Origin: Castellaniella sp034674885
Lineage (GTDB): Bacteria > Pseudomonadota > Gammaproteobacteria > Burkholderiales > Burkholderiaceae_B
DNA length: 64,000 bases
Assembly (NCBI RefSeq): GCF_034674885.1
Contig: NZ_JAUCDS010000002.1
Span: 124,001 to 188,000, forward strand
Direction of reading: 5' to 3'
In this document: piece by piece, positions 1-8,491 of the stretch
How positions within the stretch are numbered: the stretch's first letter is position 1
How the letters are laid out: the number at the start of each line of letters is the position of its first letter
Position numbers and translations under genes: made by a program
Notes under the pieces: generated by a model
The model's database searches: none
What the model was told of the DNA's origin: nothing
What the model saw: the letters and a program-made list of their open reading frames with translations, nothing else

Positions 1-34
1 TGTGATGCACGAAGCTTGACATGGGTTCGAACGC

Positions 35-67
35 AAAAAGGCCCAAACCGAAGTTTGGGCCTTTTTT
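35..67 (-). terminator. Rho-independent terminator of tRNA-Gly
   Basis: A perfect GC-rich stem (GGCCCAAAC paired with GTTTGGGCC) closed by a UUCG tetraloop on the minus strand, with A and T runs on its two sides. It lies six bases past the 3' end of the tRNA. The flanking runs would let it work in both directions. Confidence 0.85.
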
Positions 68-72
68 GAATC

Positions 73-148
73 TGGAGCGGGAAACGAGTCTCGAACTCGC
101 GACCTCAACCTTGGCAAGGTTGCGCTCTACCAACTGAGCTATTCCCGC
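73..148 (-). tRNA. tRNA-Gly (anticodon GCC)
   Basis: A 76-nt cloverleaf. The acceptor stem pairs GCGGGAA with TTCCCGC, the discriminator base is U, and the CCA end is encoded. The anticodon loop TTGCCAA gives GCC, reading GGC and GGU glycine codons. The T-arm contains GTTCGAGAC. A consensus promoter lies upstream and a UUCG terminator follows, so it appears to be a single-gene transcript. Confidence 0.95.
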
Positions 149-152
149 GCGT

Positions 153-168
153 TTAGCTGATCAGCTAA
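153..168. repeat. Perfect 16-bp palindrome at the tRNA-Gly start site
   Basis: TTAGCTGATCAGCTAA is identical to its reverse complement. It lies between the -10 box and the mature tRNA 5' end, over the expected transcription start. It could be a protein-binding site or a short leader hairpin removed by RNase P. No binding protein can be named. Confidence 0.6.
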
Positions 169-175
169 GCCATGC

Positions 176-204
176 ATTGTATGTCGTAATTTTTTGTCTG
201 TCAA
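176..204 (-). promoter_or_regulatory. Sigma-70 promoter of tRNA-Gly
   Basis: On the minus strand TTGACA (199-204), a 17-bp spacer and TACAAT (176-181) give a near-perfect consensus promoter. The expected start is about 20 bases before the tRNA. From here to the murB start I see no further gene. Confidence 0.85.
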
Positions 205-442
205 ATCGCAGGGCGACTTTTCCAGGCGGGCGAAGCATCCTTTTCAGGCGCCGCGCCGATACGAAATCAAGCAGGAGTCGAACTATAAGGCACGAATTGC
301 GGGCGTGTCAACTCATCGGAGACAGCCTGTGCGGGCCGGTCACGAAGGGGGATGGAGCCGGGCGGCGCGCCGTCGCCCGGGCATGCGCTGTATGCTTACG
401 CCTTTGTCCCAGTCTGCGCCCGGCCGGCGCGCATCCATTGCC

Positions 443-1450
443 ATGTCCGTCGCCTTCACCGATCAATCCCTGCAGCGTTGCAACACGCTGGGCCTGCCTG
501 CACGGGCCCAGGTGGCAATGCTGGATGACGAGGCCGACATTCCGGGGCTGGCCAGTCTGCAAGATGCCCCGGTCTTCATCCTGGGGGGCGGCAGCAACGT
601 CGTCATGCAGCCGCAGCCCCGGCATCGTGTGCTGCGGGTCGCCTTGCAGGGCATCCGAGTGTGGCAGGAGACCGCCGATCATTGGATCATCGAGGCTGCG
701 GCGGGTGAGTCCTGGCACGGTTTTGTCACCCACTGTCTGGACCAGGGTTGGGCGGGCCTGGAAAATCTGGCGCTGATCCCGGGGACGGTGGGGGCCGCGC
801 CGGTGCAGAACATCGGCGCCTACGGGCTGGAGCTGGACCAGCGCCTGCATTCCGTCGTCGCCTGGGATCTGAGGCAAGGCCGTGAGCGCACGCTGCCGCC
901 TGCGGACTGTGGCTTCGCCTATCGCGACAGCATGTTCAAGCGTGATGGGGCGGGGCGGTGGTTGATCGTGCGGGTGCGCTTTGCGCTGCCCAAGGCCTGG
1001 ACGCCTCGCCTGGATTATCCCGATCTTCGGGACCATGCGTCACTGCAAGGTGGCACCCTGACGCCCCGTCAGGTCTACGAGGCCGTTTGCGACATCCGTC
1101 GTCGCAAGCTGCCCGATCCGGCGGTGCTGGGCAATGCCGGCAGCTTCTTCAAGAATCCGGTGATCGATGCCGCCCAGGCAGATGCGTTGAGGCAACGGTT
1201 TCCAGATCTGCGCACGTATTCCCAGACAGATGGCCGGGTGAAGCTTGCGGCGGGCTGGTTGATCGAGCAGGCGGGCTGGAAAGGCCGCCGCCTGGGGCCG
1301 GTGGGCATGCATGAACGCCAGGCGTTGGTGCTGGTCAATCACGGGGGCGCACAGGCGGCGGACGTGCAGGCCTTGGCGCAGGCGGTGCGCCAGGCGGTGC
1401 GTGACCGGTTCGGGGTCGATCTGGAACAGGAACCCGTCGTGCTCGACTGA
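443..1450 (+). CDS. murB: UDP-N-acetylenolpyruvoylglucosamine reductase MurB
   Basis: A 335-residue cytoplasmic FAD enzyme that uses NADPH to reduce UDP-GlcNAc-enolpyruvate to UDP-MurNAc in peptidoglycan synthesis. Visible motifs are the FAD-binding GGGSNVV, the loop PGTVGAAPVQNIGAYG, the catalytic-serine segment GNAGSFFKNPV, and KLAAGWLIEQAGWKG near the C-terminus, the pattern of the E. coli-type (type I) enzyme. The start MSVAFTDQ was chosen to match family length; an in-frame ATG at 383 is possible, and neither has a clear ribosome site. It is transcribed alone and converges on dapB. Confidence 0.93.
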   Translation: MSVAFTDQSLQRCNTLGLPARAQVAMLDDEADIPGLASLQDAPVFILGGGSNVVMQPQPRHRVLRVALQGIRVWQETADHWIIEAAAGESWHGFVTHCLDQGWAGLENLALIPGTVGAAPVQNIGAYGLELDQRLHSVVAWDLRQGRERTLPPADCGFAYRDSMFKRDGAGRWLIVRVRFALPKAWTPRLDYPDLRDHASLQGGTLTPRQVYEAVCDIRRRKLPDPAVLGNAGSFFKNPVIDAAQADALRQRFPDLRTYSQTDGRVKLAAGWLIEQAGWKGRRLGPVGMHERQALVLVNHGGAQAADVQALAQAVRQAVRDRFGVDLEQEPVVLD

Positions 1451-1477
1451 GGCTTACCTGTCCATTCGCTGTACGGA

Positions 1478-1510
1478 TTCGGCCCGGCGCCATCTTGGAT
1501 CCGGGCCGAA
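1478..1510. terminator. Hairpin between convergent murB and dapB
   Basis: A perfect 10-bp stem, TTCGGCCCGG with CCGGGCCGAA, around a 13-base loop. It lacks a clear U tract on either strand, so termination is inferred from its position between two convergent genes. Confidence 0.45.
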
Positions 1511-1548
1511 GCATATTTCGCGTGAGCGCAGCCCTGCGGCCATTATGT

Positions 1549-2340
1549 CTAGCTGGCCAGCACGTCCTGCATGTCGAACAGGCCGAATTCCTTGCGTGAC
1601 AGATAGCGTGCCGCTCGCAGGCTGCCCTGTGCGTAGGTGGCGCGGCTGCTGGACCGGTGGGTGATCTCGATGCGTTCGCCCGTACCGCAGAAATACACGG
1701 TGTGGTCGCCGACGATGTCGCCGCCGCGCACGACGGAAAAGCCGATGTGGCCGGTTTCGCGGGCGCCGGTATGGCCGTGGCGGGCCCAGTCGGCGACGTC
1801 ATCCAGTTGCACGCCCCAGGCGTGGGCGACGGCTTCGCCCATGGCCAGGGCGGTGCCGGACGGCGCGTCGACCTTGTGGCGGTGGTGGGCCTCGAAGACT
1901 TCCACGTCGTAGCCGCTGTTCAGCAGCCGGGCGGCCATGTCCAGCAGTTTCAGTGTGGCATTGACCCCGATGCTCATGTTGGGGGCGAAGACAATGGCGG
2001 TTTTCTGGGCTGCGGCGCGGATCGCCTGTTTGCCCTGGGCGTCGAAGCCGGTGGTGCCGATGACGCATTTCACGCCGTGGGCCGCGCAGACGTCCAGATG
2101 CGCCAGGGTGCCCTCCGGCCGAGTGAAATCGATCAGGCAGTCGGCCTGGGACAGCGCCTGCAGGTCGTCGGTGATCGCCACGCCCGTGGTGATGCCCAGG
2201 AAGCCGCCCGCATCCTGGCCGAGGCCGTCGCTGCCCGGCCGGTCAAGAGCGACGGCGAGCGTCAGATCCGTGGATTCCACGACGGCCTGGATGAGCATGC
2301 GGCCCATGCGCCCGGAAGCCCCGGCAATGGCAATACGCAT
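1549..2340 (-). CDS. dapB: 4-hydroxy-tetrahydrodipicolinate reductase DapB
   Basis: 263 residues. Reduces hydroxytetrahydrodipicolinate to tetrahydrodipicolinate in the lysine/meso-diaminopimelate pathway. The N-terminal dinucleotide-binding loop GASGRMG (residues 7-13) and the signature around residue 150, FEAHHRHKVDAPSGTA with its catalytic HH pair and lysine, are intact. It follows bamE directly. A second ATG at 2346 would overlap the bamE stop as ATGA, so either start is possible and translation is probably coupled to bamE. The window also encodes diaminopimelate dehydrogenase, which uses the product of this pathway. Confidence 0.95.
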   Translation of the reverse strand: MRIAIAGASGRMGRMLIQAVVESTDLTLAVALDRPGSDGLGQDAGGFLGITTGVAITDDLQALSQADCLIDFTRPEGTLAHLDVCAAHGVKCVIGTTGFDAQGKQAIRAAAQKTAIVFAPNMSIGVNATLKLLDMAARLLNSGYDVEVFEAHHRHKVDAPSGTALAMGEAVAHAWGVQLDDVADWARHGHTGARETGHIGFSVVRGGDIVGDHTVYFCGTGERIEITHRSSSRATYAQGSLRAARYLSRKEFGLFDMQDVLAS

Positions 2341-2342
2341 GG

Positions 2343-2903
2343 TCATTCCGCCTTGTTGGAGTCGGTTTTGTTCGGAGCGCCGGTTTCGATCGTGGTCTGG
2401 GGCGTATCGGTGGAGATGCCGGCATTGGGGGCGGCGTCGTTGTTCGTCCCGGGTGAAGCGGCATCCTGGGCGGCTTTTTCGGCCTGCGACTTGTCGGCGG
2501 GCTGCACGGCGGCCTTGCCACTGTCGGTTTTCTGGAAGGGCTGGCGGTCGGGCTGTTCGTCGCCCGACCAACGGGTCAGCAGATCGTTCTGGAACCAGAC
2601 CGTGAATTTGCGCAATTCGTCCTTGCCGTACCCAGGCTGGTTGTAATAGGGGTAATCCCAGCGGTCGCTATGGAAGACGTCCTGCAGCGTGGGGGTGCCC
2701 AGGATGAAGCGCACCTGGTCGCGCGTCATGCCGACTTCCAGCTGGGAGACCTGTTCGGACGTGATCCAATTGCCCTGCTGGACGGTTGCCCTGTATGGGA
2801 AGCCCCAGTTGGTGGAGCCGCAACCGGCCAGGCCGATGCTCAGCAGACCGGCCGCCAGGCAGATGTTCACCCTGCGGGAAAAATGACTAGCTCGGATACG
2901 CAC
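2343..2903 (-). CDS. bamE: Outer membrane assembly lipoprotein BamE
   Basis: 186 residues. A lipoprotein of the BAM complex that inserts beta-barrel proteins into the outer membrane. The signal peptide ends in the lipobox LAGC, with lipidated Cys28. The BamE fold follows (GMTRDQVRFILGTP, then WDYPYY and a beta-rich stretch) to about residue 115. The remaining 70 or so residues are low-complexity, rich in Ala, Asp, Asn, Thr and Pro, and go well beyond the E. coli protein. It is divergent from fur and overlaps or abuts dapB, forming a bamE-dapB unit. Confidence 0.92.
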   Translation of the reverse strand: MRIRASHFSRRVNICLAAGLLSIGLAGCGSTNWGFPYRATVQQGNWITSEQVSQLEVGMTRDQVRFILGTPTLQDVFHSDRWDYPYYNQPGYGKDELRKFTVWFQNDLLTRWSGDEQPDRQPFQKTDSGKAAVQPADKSQAEKAAQDAASPGTNNDAAPNAGISTDTPQTTIETGAPNKTDSNKAE

Positions 2904-2955
2904 AAATGCCCCCGTGGTCGATGACTGGCCTGAAGATTGCGGCCGCTAAAACCGC

Positions 2956-2962
2956 TATCATA
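2956..2962. promoter_or_regulatory. Possible overlapping -10 boxes for bamE and fur
   Basis: TATCATA gives TATCAT on the plus strand and TATGAT on the minus strand, roughly midway between the divergent bamE and fur genes. No good -35 hexamer accompanies either, and I see no Fur-box palindrome here. Confidence 0.25.
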
Positions 2963-3064
2963 AAGGGAATTCGGATTGGCGCACTCGGAACGAGACCGGG
3001 ATTCCGGTCGACCGGGCTGACTCGCCGATTTGCTTTCCTCGGCCGGACCCAGGATACTTGAACC

Positions 3065-3490
3065 ATGAATGATCAGCTTGAACTCAAAAACATGGGCCTG
3101 AAGGCGACGTTTCCGCGCCTGAAGATTCTGGATGTCTTCCGCAAGGCGGAAACCCGTCATCACAGCGCCGAAGACGTCTATCGCGCCCTTATCGCAGAAG
3201 ACGTGGACATCGGCTTGGCCACCGTCTACCGGGTCCTGACCCAGTTCGAACAGGCCGGCATCCTGCTGCGCAGCCAGTTCGATGGCGGCAAGGCCGTGTT
3301 CGAACTCAACGACGGCGACCACCACGATCACCTGATCTGCACGAACTGCGGCCGCGTGGTGGAATTCTCCGATGCCGAAATCGAACGCCGCCAGCATCGC
3401 ATCGCCAAGGAAAACGGCTTCACCCTGGAAAGCCACAACATGATGCTCTACGGCATCTGTCCCAAATGCTCGGCGGGCAAGAAAACCTGA
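3065..3490 (+). CDS. fur: Ferric uptake regulator Fur
   Basis: 141 residues. Iron-dependent dimeric repressor of iron-uptake genes. The N-terminal winged helix (GLKATFPRLKILDVF...TVYRVLTQFEQAGIL) binds DNA. The C-terminal half carries the metal ligands HHDH, the first CxxC (CTNC) and a second CxxC (CPKC) near the end, the structural-zinc pattern of the E. coli protein. A strong terminator follows, so it is probably monocistronic. The bamE-fur divergent arrangement is common in beta- and gammaproteobacteria. Confidence 0.95.
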   Translation: MNDQLELKNMGLKATFPRLKILDVFRKAETRHHSAEDVYRALIAEDVDIGLATVYRVLTQFEQAGILLRSQFDGGKAVFELNDGDHHDHLICTNCGRVVEFSDAEIERRQHRIAKENGFTLESHNMMLYGICPKCSAGKKT

Positions 3491-3518
3491 CCAGGCATTG
3501 TCACTGATAGTGAATGCA

Positions 3519-3551
3519 CAGGGCCTTCCCGATGGAAGGCCCTGTTTTTTT
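3519..3551 (+). terminator. Rho-independent terminator of fur
   Basis: An 11-bp stem, CAGGGCCTTCC with GGAAGGCCCTG, has a CGAT loop and is followed by seven T residues. It lies 28 bases after the fur stop, facing the recN 3' end. Confidence 0.93.
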
Positions 3552-3619
3552 GCAGCAATGCCTCTCGGGGGGGCTGCAAGCCGGCAGCGCGGGGCGTCGG
3601 GTGTCGTCGGTATGCGTGC

Positions 3620-5269
3620 CTATCGCGCGGACATCCGCAGCATTTCCCGCGCGTGATCTCGGGTGGCTGCTGTCAGCTTCAGGCCTCCGAGCATGCGGGC
3701 GATTTCCTCGACGCGTTCAGCGGGGTCCAGCACCTGGATGGCCGACAGCGTCCGCTGGTCGCGGGTGGTCTTGCTGACCTGCAGGTGATGACTGGCGCAG
3801 GCGGCGACCTGGGGCAGGTGAGTGACGCAGAGCACCTGGTGGCGTTGCCCCAGCTCGCGCAGCAGCCGGCCCACGACTTCGGCAACGGCGCCGCCGATGC
3901 CGGTGTCCACCTCGTCGAAGATCAGGGTGGGCACGCGGGCAGCCTGGCTGGCAATGACGGACAGGGCCAGGGAAATCCGGGCCAGTTCGCCTCCGGATGC
4001 CACCCGGGACAAGGGCCGGGGTGCGGTGCCGGCGTGTCCCGCCACCAGGAATTCCACTGTTTCCAGGCCGTGGGCCGATGGCTTGCAGGCGGGTAGGGCG
4101 ACCTGCAGGGAGCCGCCTTCCATGGACAGGTCCTGCATGGCCGCCGTGACCTGTTCGGCCAGCCGTTGGGCCGTGGCCCGGCGTGCCGTGCCGAGCGCCT
4201 GGGCGATGGCGTGGTAGCGTGCCTGCGCCTGTTCGCAGGCCTGCGCCAGGGCCTGCAGATCCTGGCCGGCCTGGGCCTGTCGCAGCTGGGCGTGCAGGGA
4301 TTCGTGCAGTTCGCACAGGGCGTCGGGTTCGACGTGGAAGCGCCGCGCGGCCGTGAACATCTGGCTCATGCGGGCATCGGCCTGGGCCAGGGCATCCGGA
4401 TCCAGTTCCAGGCGGTCGGCGTACGCATTCAAGCCGGAGACGGTCTCTGCGCACAGGATGCGGGCGGATTCCAGCGCCTGGCAGTGTTCTTCCAGGCGCG
4501 GATCGTGGCGGGTCAGGGCTTGCAGGGCCTGCAGCGCGGCCTGCAGCGCGGATGCCGCTGAGCCGGACTCGCCGTCCAGTGCCTCGATGGCCTGGCCGGC
4601 GCCGGCCAGCAGTGCCTGGGCATGGGCCAGGCGGGATTGCCGGGTACAGAGTTCGGGCCATTCGTCGGGCAAGGGGGCCAGATCGTCCAGGAAGGCCGCG
4701 TCCTGTTGCAGGCGATCCAGGGCTTGCGCCTGGCCGGCCGCATCGCGCTGTGCGGCATCCAGTGCGGCCTGGGCAGCGCGCCAGTCCGTCCAGGCGTCCG
4801 ACAGCGCCAGGACCTGGGGCATGTGGCCGCCCTGGGTGTCCAGGATATCGCGCTGGCTGGCCGGCTGCAGCAGACCCTGGTGGGCGTGCTGGCCGTGGAT
4901 GTCCACCAGCAGGGCGCCCAGGTCGCGCAGTTGGGCCAGGGTGGCCGGCAGGCCGTTGATGTAGGCCTTGCTGCGGCCCTGGGCGTCGATGACCCGCCGC
5001 AGGATCAGGTCCGGGCCTTCGATGGCCTGTTCGGCCAGCCATTCGGCGGCTGCAGCGGGGGCCTCGAAGACGGCGCTGATGTCTGCGCGGCCGGCGCCTT
5101 CACGCACCAGGCTGGCATCGCCGCGCCCCCCCAGGGCCAGGGACAGGGCGTCGATCAGGATGGATTTGCCCGCGCCGGTTTCGCCCGAAAATACCGTGAA
5201 GCCCGCTTCAAAGGAGATCTCGGCGCGATCGACGATGACGAAATCGAGAATGTGCAGGGTGCGCAGCAT
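3620..5269 (-). CDS. recN: DNA repair protein RecN
   Basis: 549 residues. An SMC-like ATPase for double-strand break repair. Walker A GETGAGKS is at residues 29-36. The central part is a long Ala/Gln/Leu-rich coiled-coil region. The C-terminal head has the ABC signature region (RVASGGELARISLAL) and Walker B PTLIFDEVDTGIGG. Length matches the family. It follows nadK with a six-base gap, the usual nadK-recN operon. No LexA box is recognisable immediately upstream, since the promoter would lie before nadK. Confidence 0.95.
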   Translation of the reverse strand: MLRTLHILDFVIVDRAEISFEAGFTVFSGETGAGKSILIDALSLALGGRGDASLVREGAGRADISAVFEAPAAAAEWLAEQAIEGPDLILRRVIDAQGRSKAYINGLPATLAQLRDLGALLVDIHGQHAHQGLLQPASQRDILDTQGGHMPQVLALSDAWTDWRAAQAALDAAQRDAAGQAQALDRLQQDAAFLDDLAPLPDEWPELCTRQSRLAHAQALLAGAGQAIEALDGESGSAASALQAALQALQALTRHDPRLEEHCQALESARILCAETVSGLNAYADRLELDPDALAQADARMSQMFTAARRFHVEPDALCELHESLHAQLRQAQAGQDLQALAQACEQAQARYHAIAQALGTARRATAQRLAEQVTAAMQDLSMEGGSLQVALPACKPSAHGLETVEFLVAGHAGTAPRPLSRVASGGELARISLALSVIASQAARVPTLIFDEVDTGIGGAVAEVVGRLLRELGQRHQVLCVTHLPQVAACASHHLQVSKTTRDQRTLSAIQVLDPAERVEEIARMLGGLKLTAATRDHAREMLRMSAR

Positions 5270-5275
5270 AGGGCC

Positions 5276-6187
5276 TTAGCGGGGGGTGTCGTCGGGGTCG
5301 TCCCAGGGGTGCAGCATGCGGTTCCAGTTGAGCTTGCTGCGCAGGGTGGAAAAATAGCTGTAGCCCTGGGGGTGCAGGAAGCGCACCCGGTGGGGGCTGC
5401 GGCGCACGTCGATGCGATCGCCTTCCTGGCAGTTGGACAGGGCCTGCATGTCAAAGTGCACGCTGGCGCCCGATTCGACGCGGCCCAGGGCACGGATCGT
5501 GATGTTCAGCAGGGAATCTTCCGGCAGCGCGATAGGCCGGTTCGACAGGGTCTGCGGCGCCACGGGCACCAGCACCAGGGCCTGCACCTGGGGGTGCAGG
5601 ATGGGGCCGCCCGCCGACAGGGCGTAGGCGGTGGACCCGGTAGGGGTGGCGATGATCAGGCCGTCGGCCCGCTGGCTGTGCATGAACGCGCCGTTGCATT
5701 CCACTCGCAGTTCGATCATGCCGCCGCGCCCCGCGCGGTTGATGATGACGTCGTTCAGGGCCAGGCCCGACGCCATCAACTGGTCGCCGCGCATCACGCG
5801 GCCTTCCAGCAGGATGCGGTCGTCCTGTACGTAGGCGCCATTCAGGATGCGGGTGATGGCCTCGTCGGCGCTGCCCAGGGGAATATCGGTGATGAAGCCC
5901 AGTCGCCCGTGGTTGATGCCGATCAGGGCCACGTCCGAGGTGGCCAGTTCACGCGCAGCCGCCAGCATGGTGCCGTCGCCGCCCATGATGATGGCCAGGT
6001 CGGCGTGTTTGCCGATGTCTTCGTAAGAGGCCAGGGGGAAATCCTGCACGCCCGTGTTGCGGCCGGTCTGGGCTTCGATCAGCACGGCGCAGCCGGCATC
6101 CCGCAGCACGGCGCCCAGCCGTCGCAAGGGCGCGTCCAGGCCGCTATCCTGATAGCGGCCGACCAGGGCCACGGTCTTGAAGTGCAT
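5276..6187 (-). CDS. nadK: NAD kinase
   Basis: 303 residues. Phosphorylates NAD to NADP with ATP (or polyphosphate in some members) in the cytosol. The GGDGT motif (LAIIMGGDGTMLAAARE, about residue 72) and the conserved GSTAYALSAGGPILHP segment are present; the usual NE motif reads LNDVII. The extra C-terminal residues (HPWDDPDDTPR) are acidic. It is the first gene of nadK-recN, divergent from hrcA. Confidence 0.95.
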   Translation of the reverse strand: MHFKTVALVGRYQDSGLDAPLRRLGAVLRDAGCAVLIEAQTGRNTGVQDFPLASYEDIGKHADLAIIMGGDGTMLAAARELATSDVALIGINHGRLGFITDIPLGSADEAITRILNGAYVQDDRILLEGRVMRGDQLMASGLALNDVIINRAGRGGMIELRVECNGAFMHSQRADGLIIATPTGSTAYALSAGGPILHPQVQALVLVPVAPQTLSNRPIALPEDSLLNITIRALGRVESGASVHFDMQALSNCQEGDRIDVRRSPHRVRFLHPQGYSYFSTLRSKLNWNRMLHPWDDPDDTPR

Positions 6188-6233
6188 GGAAGCCGGTTCC
6201 TTGTGCGATTAATGGAATAATAAGGAGTATCCG

Positions 6234-6239
6234 ATTATA
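6234..6239 (-). promoter_or_regulatory. Candidate -10 box for nadK-recN
   Basis: TATAAT on the minus strand, 47 bases before the nadK start. No matching -35 is visible at 16-18 bp, so it would need an activator or another -10 feature. Support is the perfect hexamer and its position only. Confidence 0.4.
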
Positions 6240-6306
6240 GGGGGATGAAGGCGCTGCCGCCGTTGCGGGTGTGCTGCGACTGTCCCGCACGATGGGTGAA
6301 CAGGAC

Positions 6307-7320
6307 ATGGATGATCGAGCCAAGGCATTGCTCAAGGCGCTGGTGGAACGCTACATCGCGGACGGCCAGCCCGTGGGGTCGCGCACCCTGTCGAAAGTCT
6401 TCGACCTGTCGCCTGCCACCATCCGCAACGTCATGGCGGACCTGGAAGACCTGGGCCTGATCCACAGCCCGCATACATCGGCGGGGCGCGTGCCGACCCC
6501 CCAGGGTTATCGCATGTTCGTCGATACGCTGCTGACGGTGCGGCCTTACGAATTCCACCCGGACGTGCATATCGCCGACTACCTGCCGGCTGCGGAACCG
6601 GGGCGTGCCGTGACGGCGGCGGCCTCGCTGCTGTCCAATCTGTCGCAGTTCGCCGGGGTCGTGCTGACGCCCAAGCGCACGCAGGTATTTCGCCACATCG
6701 AATTCATCCGGCTCTCGGACAAGCGCGTCCTGCTGATCATCGTCACCCCCAACGGCGACGTGCAGAACCGCATCCTCTTCGTGCCGCGCGAATATGCCGA
6801 AGTCGAATTGCTGGAAGCCTCCAACTTCTTCAACCGGCATTTTTCCGGCAAGTCCTTCCACGAGGTCCGCATCGCCCTGACGGCCGAACTGGCATCCTTG
6901 CGTTCGGACATCTCGCGTCTGATGCAACAGGCCGTGGATGCCGGCATCGGCTCGCCCGACACGGCGGATGAGTCCGTCGTCATCTCCGGCGAGGGCAAAT
7001 TGCTGGAAATCTCCGAGATGACGGCCGACATGGACCGGCTGCGGCGCCTGTTCGCCCTGTTCGAACAAAAAACCGACCTGCTGCATCTGCTGGACGTGTC
7101 CAGCCATGCCCAGGGCGTGCAGATCTACATCGGCGGGGATTCCCGCCTGGTGCCCCTGGAAGAAGTCTCCGTCATCACGGCGCCCTATGGGGTGGATGGC
7201 GAGGTGATCGGCACGCTGGGCGTGATAGGCCCCACGCGCATGGCGTACGAGCGCGTCATTCCCATTGTGGACATCACCGCCCGCATGTTGTCCAATGCGC
7301 TGGGGCAGGCCTCTTCCTAG
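6307..7320 (+). CDS. hrcA: Heat-shock repressor HrcA
   Basis: 337 residues. Represses chaperone operons by binding the CIRCE inverted repeat; activity depends on GroEL. The N-terminal winged helix is clear (LVERYIADGQPVGSRTL, ATIRNVMADLEDLGLI, HTSAGRVPTPQGYR), followed by the GAF-like dimer domain. The start MDDRAKALL matches my recollection of Bordetella HrcA; an in-frame ATG at 6292 would add five residues. No CIRCE sequence (TTAGCACTC-N9-GAGTGCTAA) was seen anywhere in this window, so its targets are probably elsewhere, for example groESL. Confidence 0.93.
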   Translation: MDDRAKALLKALVERYIADGQPVGSRTLSKVFDLSPATIRNVMADLEDLGLIHSPHTSAGRVPTPQGYRMFVDTLLTVRPYEFHPDVHIADYLPAAEPGRAVTAAASLLSNLSQFAGVVLTPKRTQVFRHIEFIRLSDKRVLLIIVTPNGDVQNRILFVPREYAEVELLEASNFFNRHFSGKSFHEVRIALTAELASLRSDISRLMQQAVDAGIGSPDTADESVVISGEGKLLEISEMTADMDRLRRLFALFEQKTDLLHLLDVSSHAQGVQIYIGGDSRLVPLEEVSVITAPYGVDGEVIGTLGVIGPTRMAYERVIPIVDITARMLSNALGQASS

Positions 7321-7360
7321 AAGGCGGCTCCGATACCTTTTGCTTCCCTTTCTGTCGTTC

Positions 7361-8413
7361 ATGACCCGTTTTCTCTCTGCCGCCCCCGACCCCGACGCGT
7401 TGAACCCGGATGCGCCGGGTCCGGATCGCGGCCCCCTGGGCGTCCTGCTCGTCAATCTGGGCACGCCCGACGCGGCCACGCCGGCCGCCGTACGCCGCTA
7501 CCTGAAGGAATTCCTGTCGGATCCGCGCGTGGTGGAACTGCCGGGCTGGCTGTGGCAGATCATCTTGCGCCTGTTCGTGCTGACTCGCCGTCCGGCCGCC
7601 ATTGCCCCCAAATATGCCCAGGTCTGGCTGGATCGCGGTTCTCCCTTGCTGGTGTACAGCCAGGATCTGGCCCGGGGTGTGCAGCAGGCCCTGTCCGGAC
7701 GCGGCCTGGACGTCCGGGTGGAACTGGCCATGCGCTACGGGCAGCCGGCCCTGGACGCGGCCATCGACCGCCTGCAGGCTGCCGGCTGTGGCCGCATCCT
7801 GGTGGCGCCCCTGTATCCGCAGTATGCCGCCAGCACCACGGCGACGGCCGTGGACGCGGTCAGCGCGCATCTGGCTCGCCTGCGTCATCAGCCCACCGTG
7901 CGATTTCTGGACCGCTTCCACCGGGATCCGGCCTACCTCGACACGCTGACCGGATCGATCAGGGCGCATTGGGCGCAGGCCGGGCAGGCCGATCGCCTGC
8001 TGCTCAGCTTCCATGGCCTGCCGCAGGCGTCGGTGCGGCAGGGCGACCCGTATTTCCGCGACTGCATGCAGACGGCCGCCGCCTTGCGCGAGCGGCTGGG
8101 ATCCGACGGCGCCCGTCTGCACGTCAGCTTCCAGAGCCGTTTCGGCGCGGCTCCCTGGCTGCAGCCCTATACCCAGCCCACGCTGGAAGCCTGGGGGCGC
8201 GAAGGCGTGGGTTCGGTGGACGTGCTGTGCCCCGGGTTCGTGGCGGATTGCCTGGAGACCCTGGAGGAGATCAACCTGGGGTGCCGAGAGGCCTTCCTGG
8301 CGGCCGGCGGTCGGGATTTCCGCTACATCCCCTGCCTGAACGCGCAACCCGACTGGGTGCGTGGCTTCGCCGATCTGCTGGCCCGCAATCTGGCGGGGTG
8401 GGGACCGGGCTGA
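7361..8413 (+). CDS. hemH: Ferrochelatase HemH
   Basis: 350 residues. Inserts ferrous iron into protoporphyrin IX, the last step of heme synthesis, at the inner face of the membrane. It has the family opening LGVLLVNLGTPDA, the signature LLLSFHGLPQ with its metal-binding His, and the C-terminal catalytic region (VDVLCPGFVADCLETLEEI) with conserved Glu. It starts 40 bases after hrcA and ends just before the grpE heat-shock promoter, so heme synthesis lies inside the heat-shock block. Confidence 0.95.
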   Translation: MTRFLSAAPDPDALNPDAPGPDRGPLGVLLVNLGTPDAATPAAVRRYLKEFLSDPRVVELPGWLWQIILRLFVLTRRPAAIAPKYAQVWLDRGSPLLVYSQDLARGVQQALSGRGLDVRVELAMRYGQPALDAAIDRLQAAGCGRILVAPLYPQYAASTTATAVDAVSAHLARLRHQPTVRFLDRFHRDPAYLDTLTGSIRAHWAQAGQADRLLLSFHGLPQASVRQGDPYFRDCMQTAAALRERLGSDGARLHVSFQSRFGAAPWLQPYTQPTLEAWGREGVGSVDVLCPGFVADCLETLEEINLGCREAFLAAGGRDFRYIPCLNAQPDWVRGFADLLARNLAGWGPG

Positions 8414-8424
8414 CGACCTGCCCT

Positions 8425-8450
8425 CTTGAAATCCCGGATTTTCCCCTTAT
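8425..8450 (+). promoter_or_regulatory. Sigma-32-type heat-shock promoter of grpE
   Basis: CTTGAAA (8425-8431), an 11-bp spacer and CCCCTTAT (8443-8450) match the RpoH consensus (CTTGAAA, CCCCATNT). It begins 12 bases after the hemH stop. Expected start is about 35 bases before the grpE ATG. Confidence 0.75.
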
Positions 8451-8491
8451 CTAACGATTCATTCGTACTTTCTGTTTTTGGAGAACTCACC

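Noticed and set aside
2904..3064. Fur box for self-control before fur
   Set aside because: No 19-bp GATAATGATAATCATTATC-like palindrome is present in the gap.
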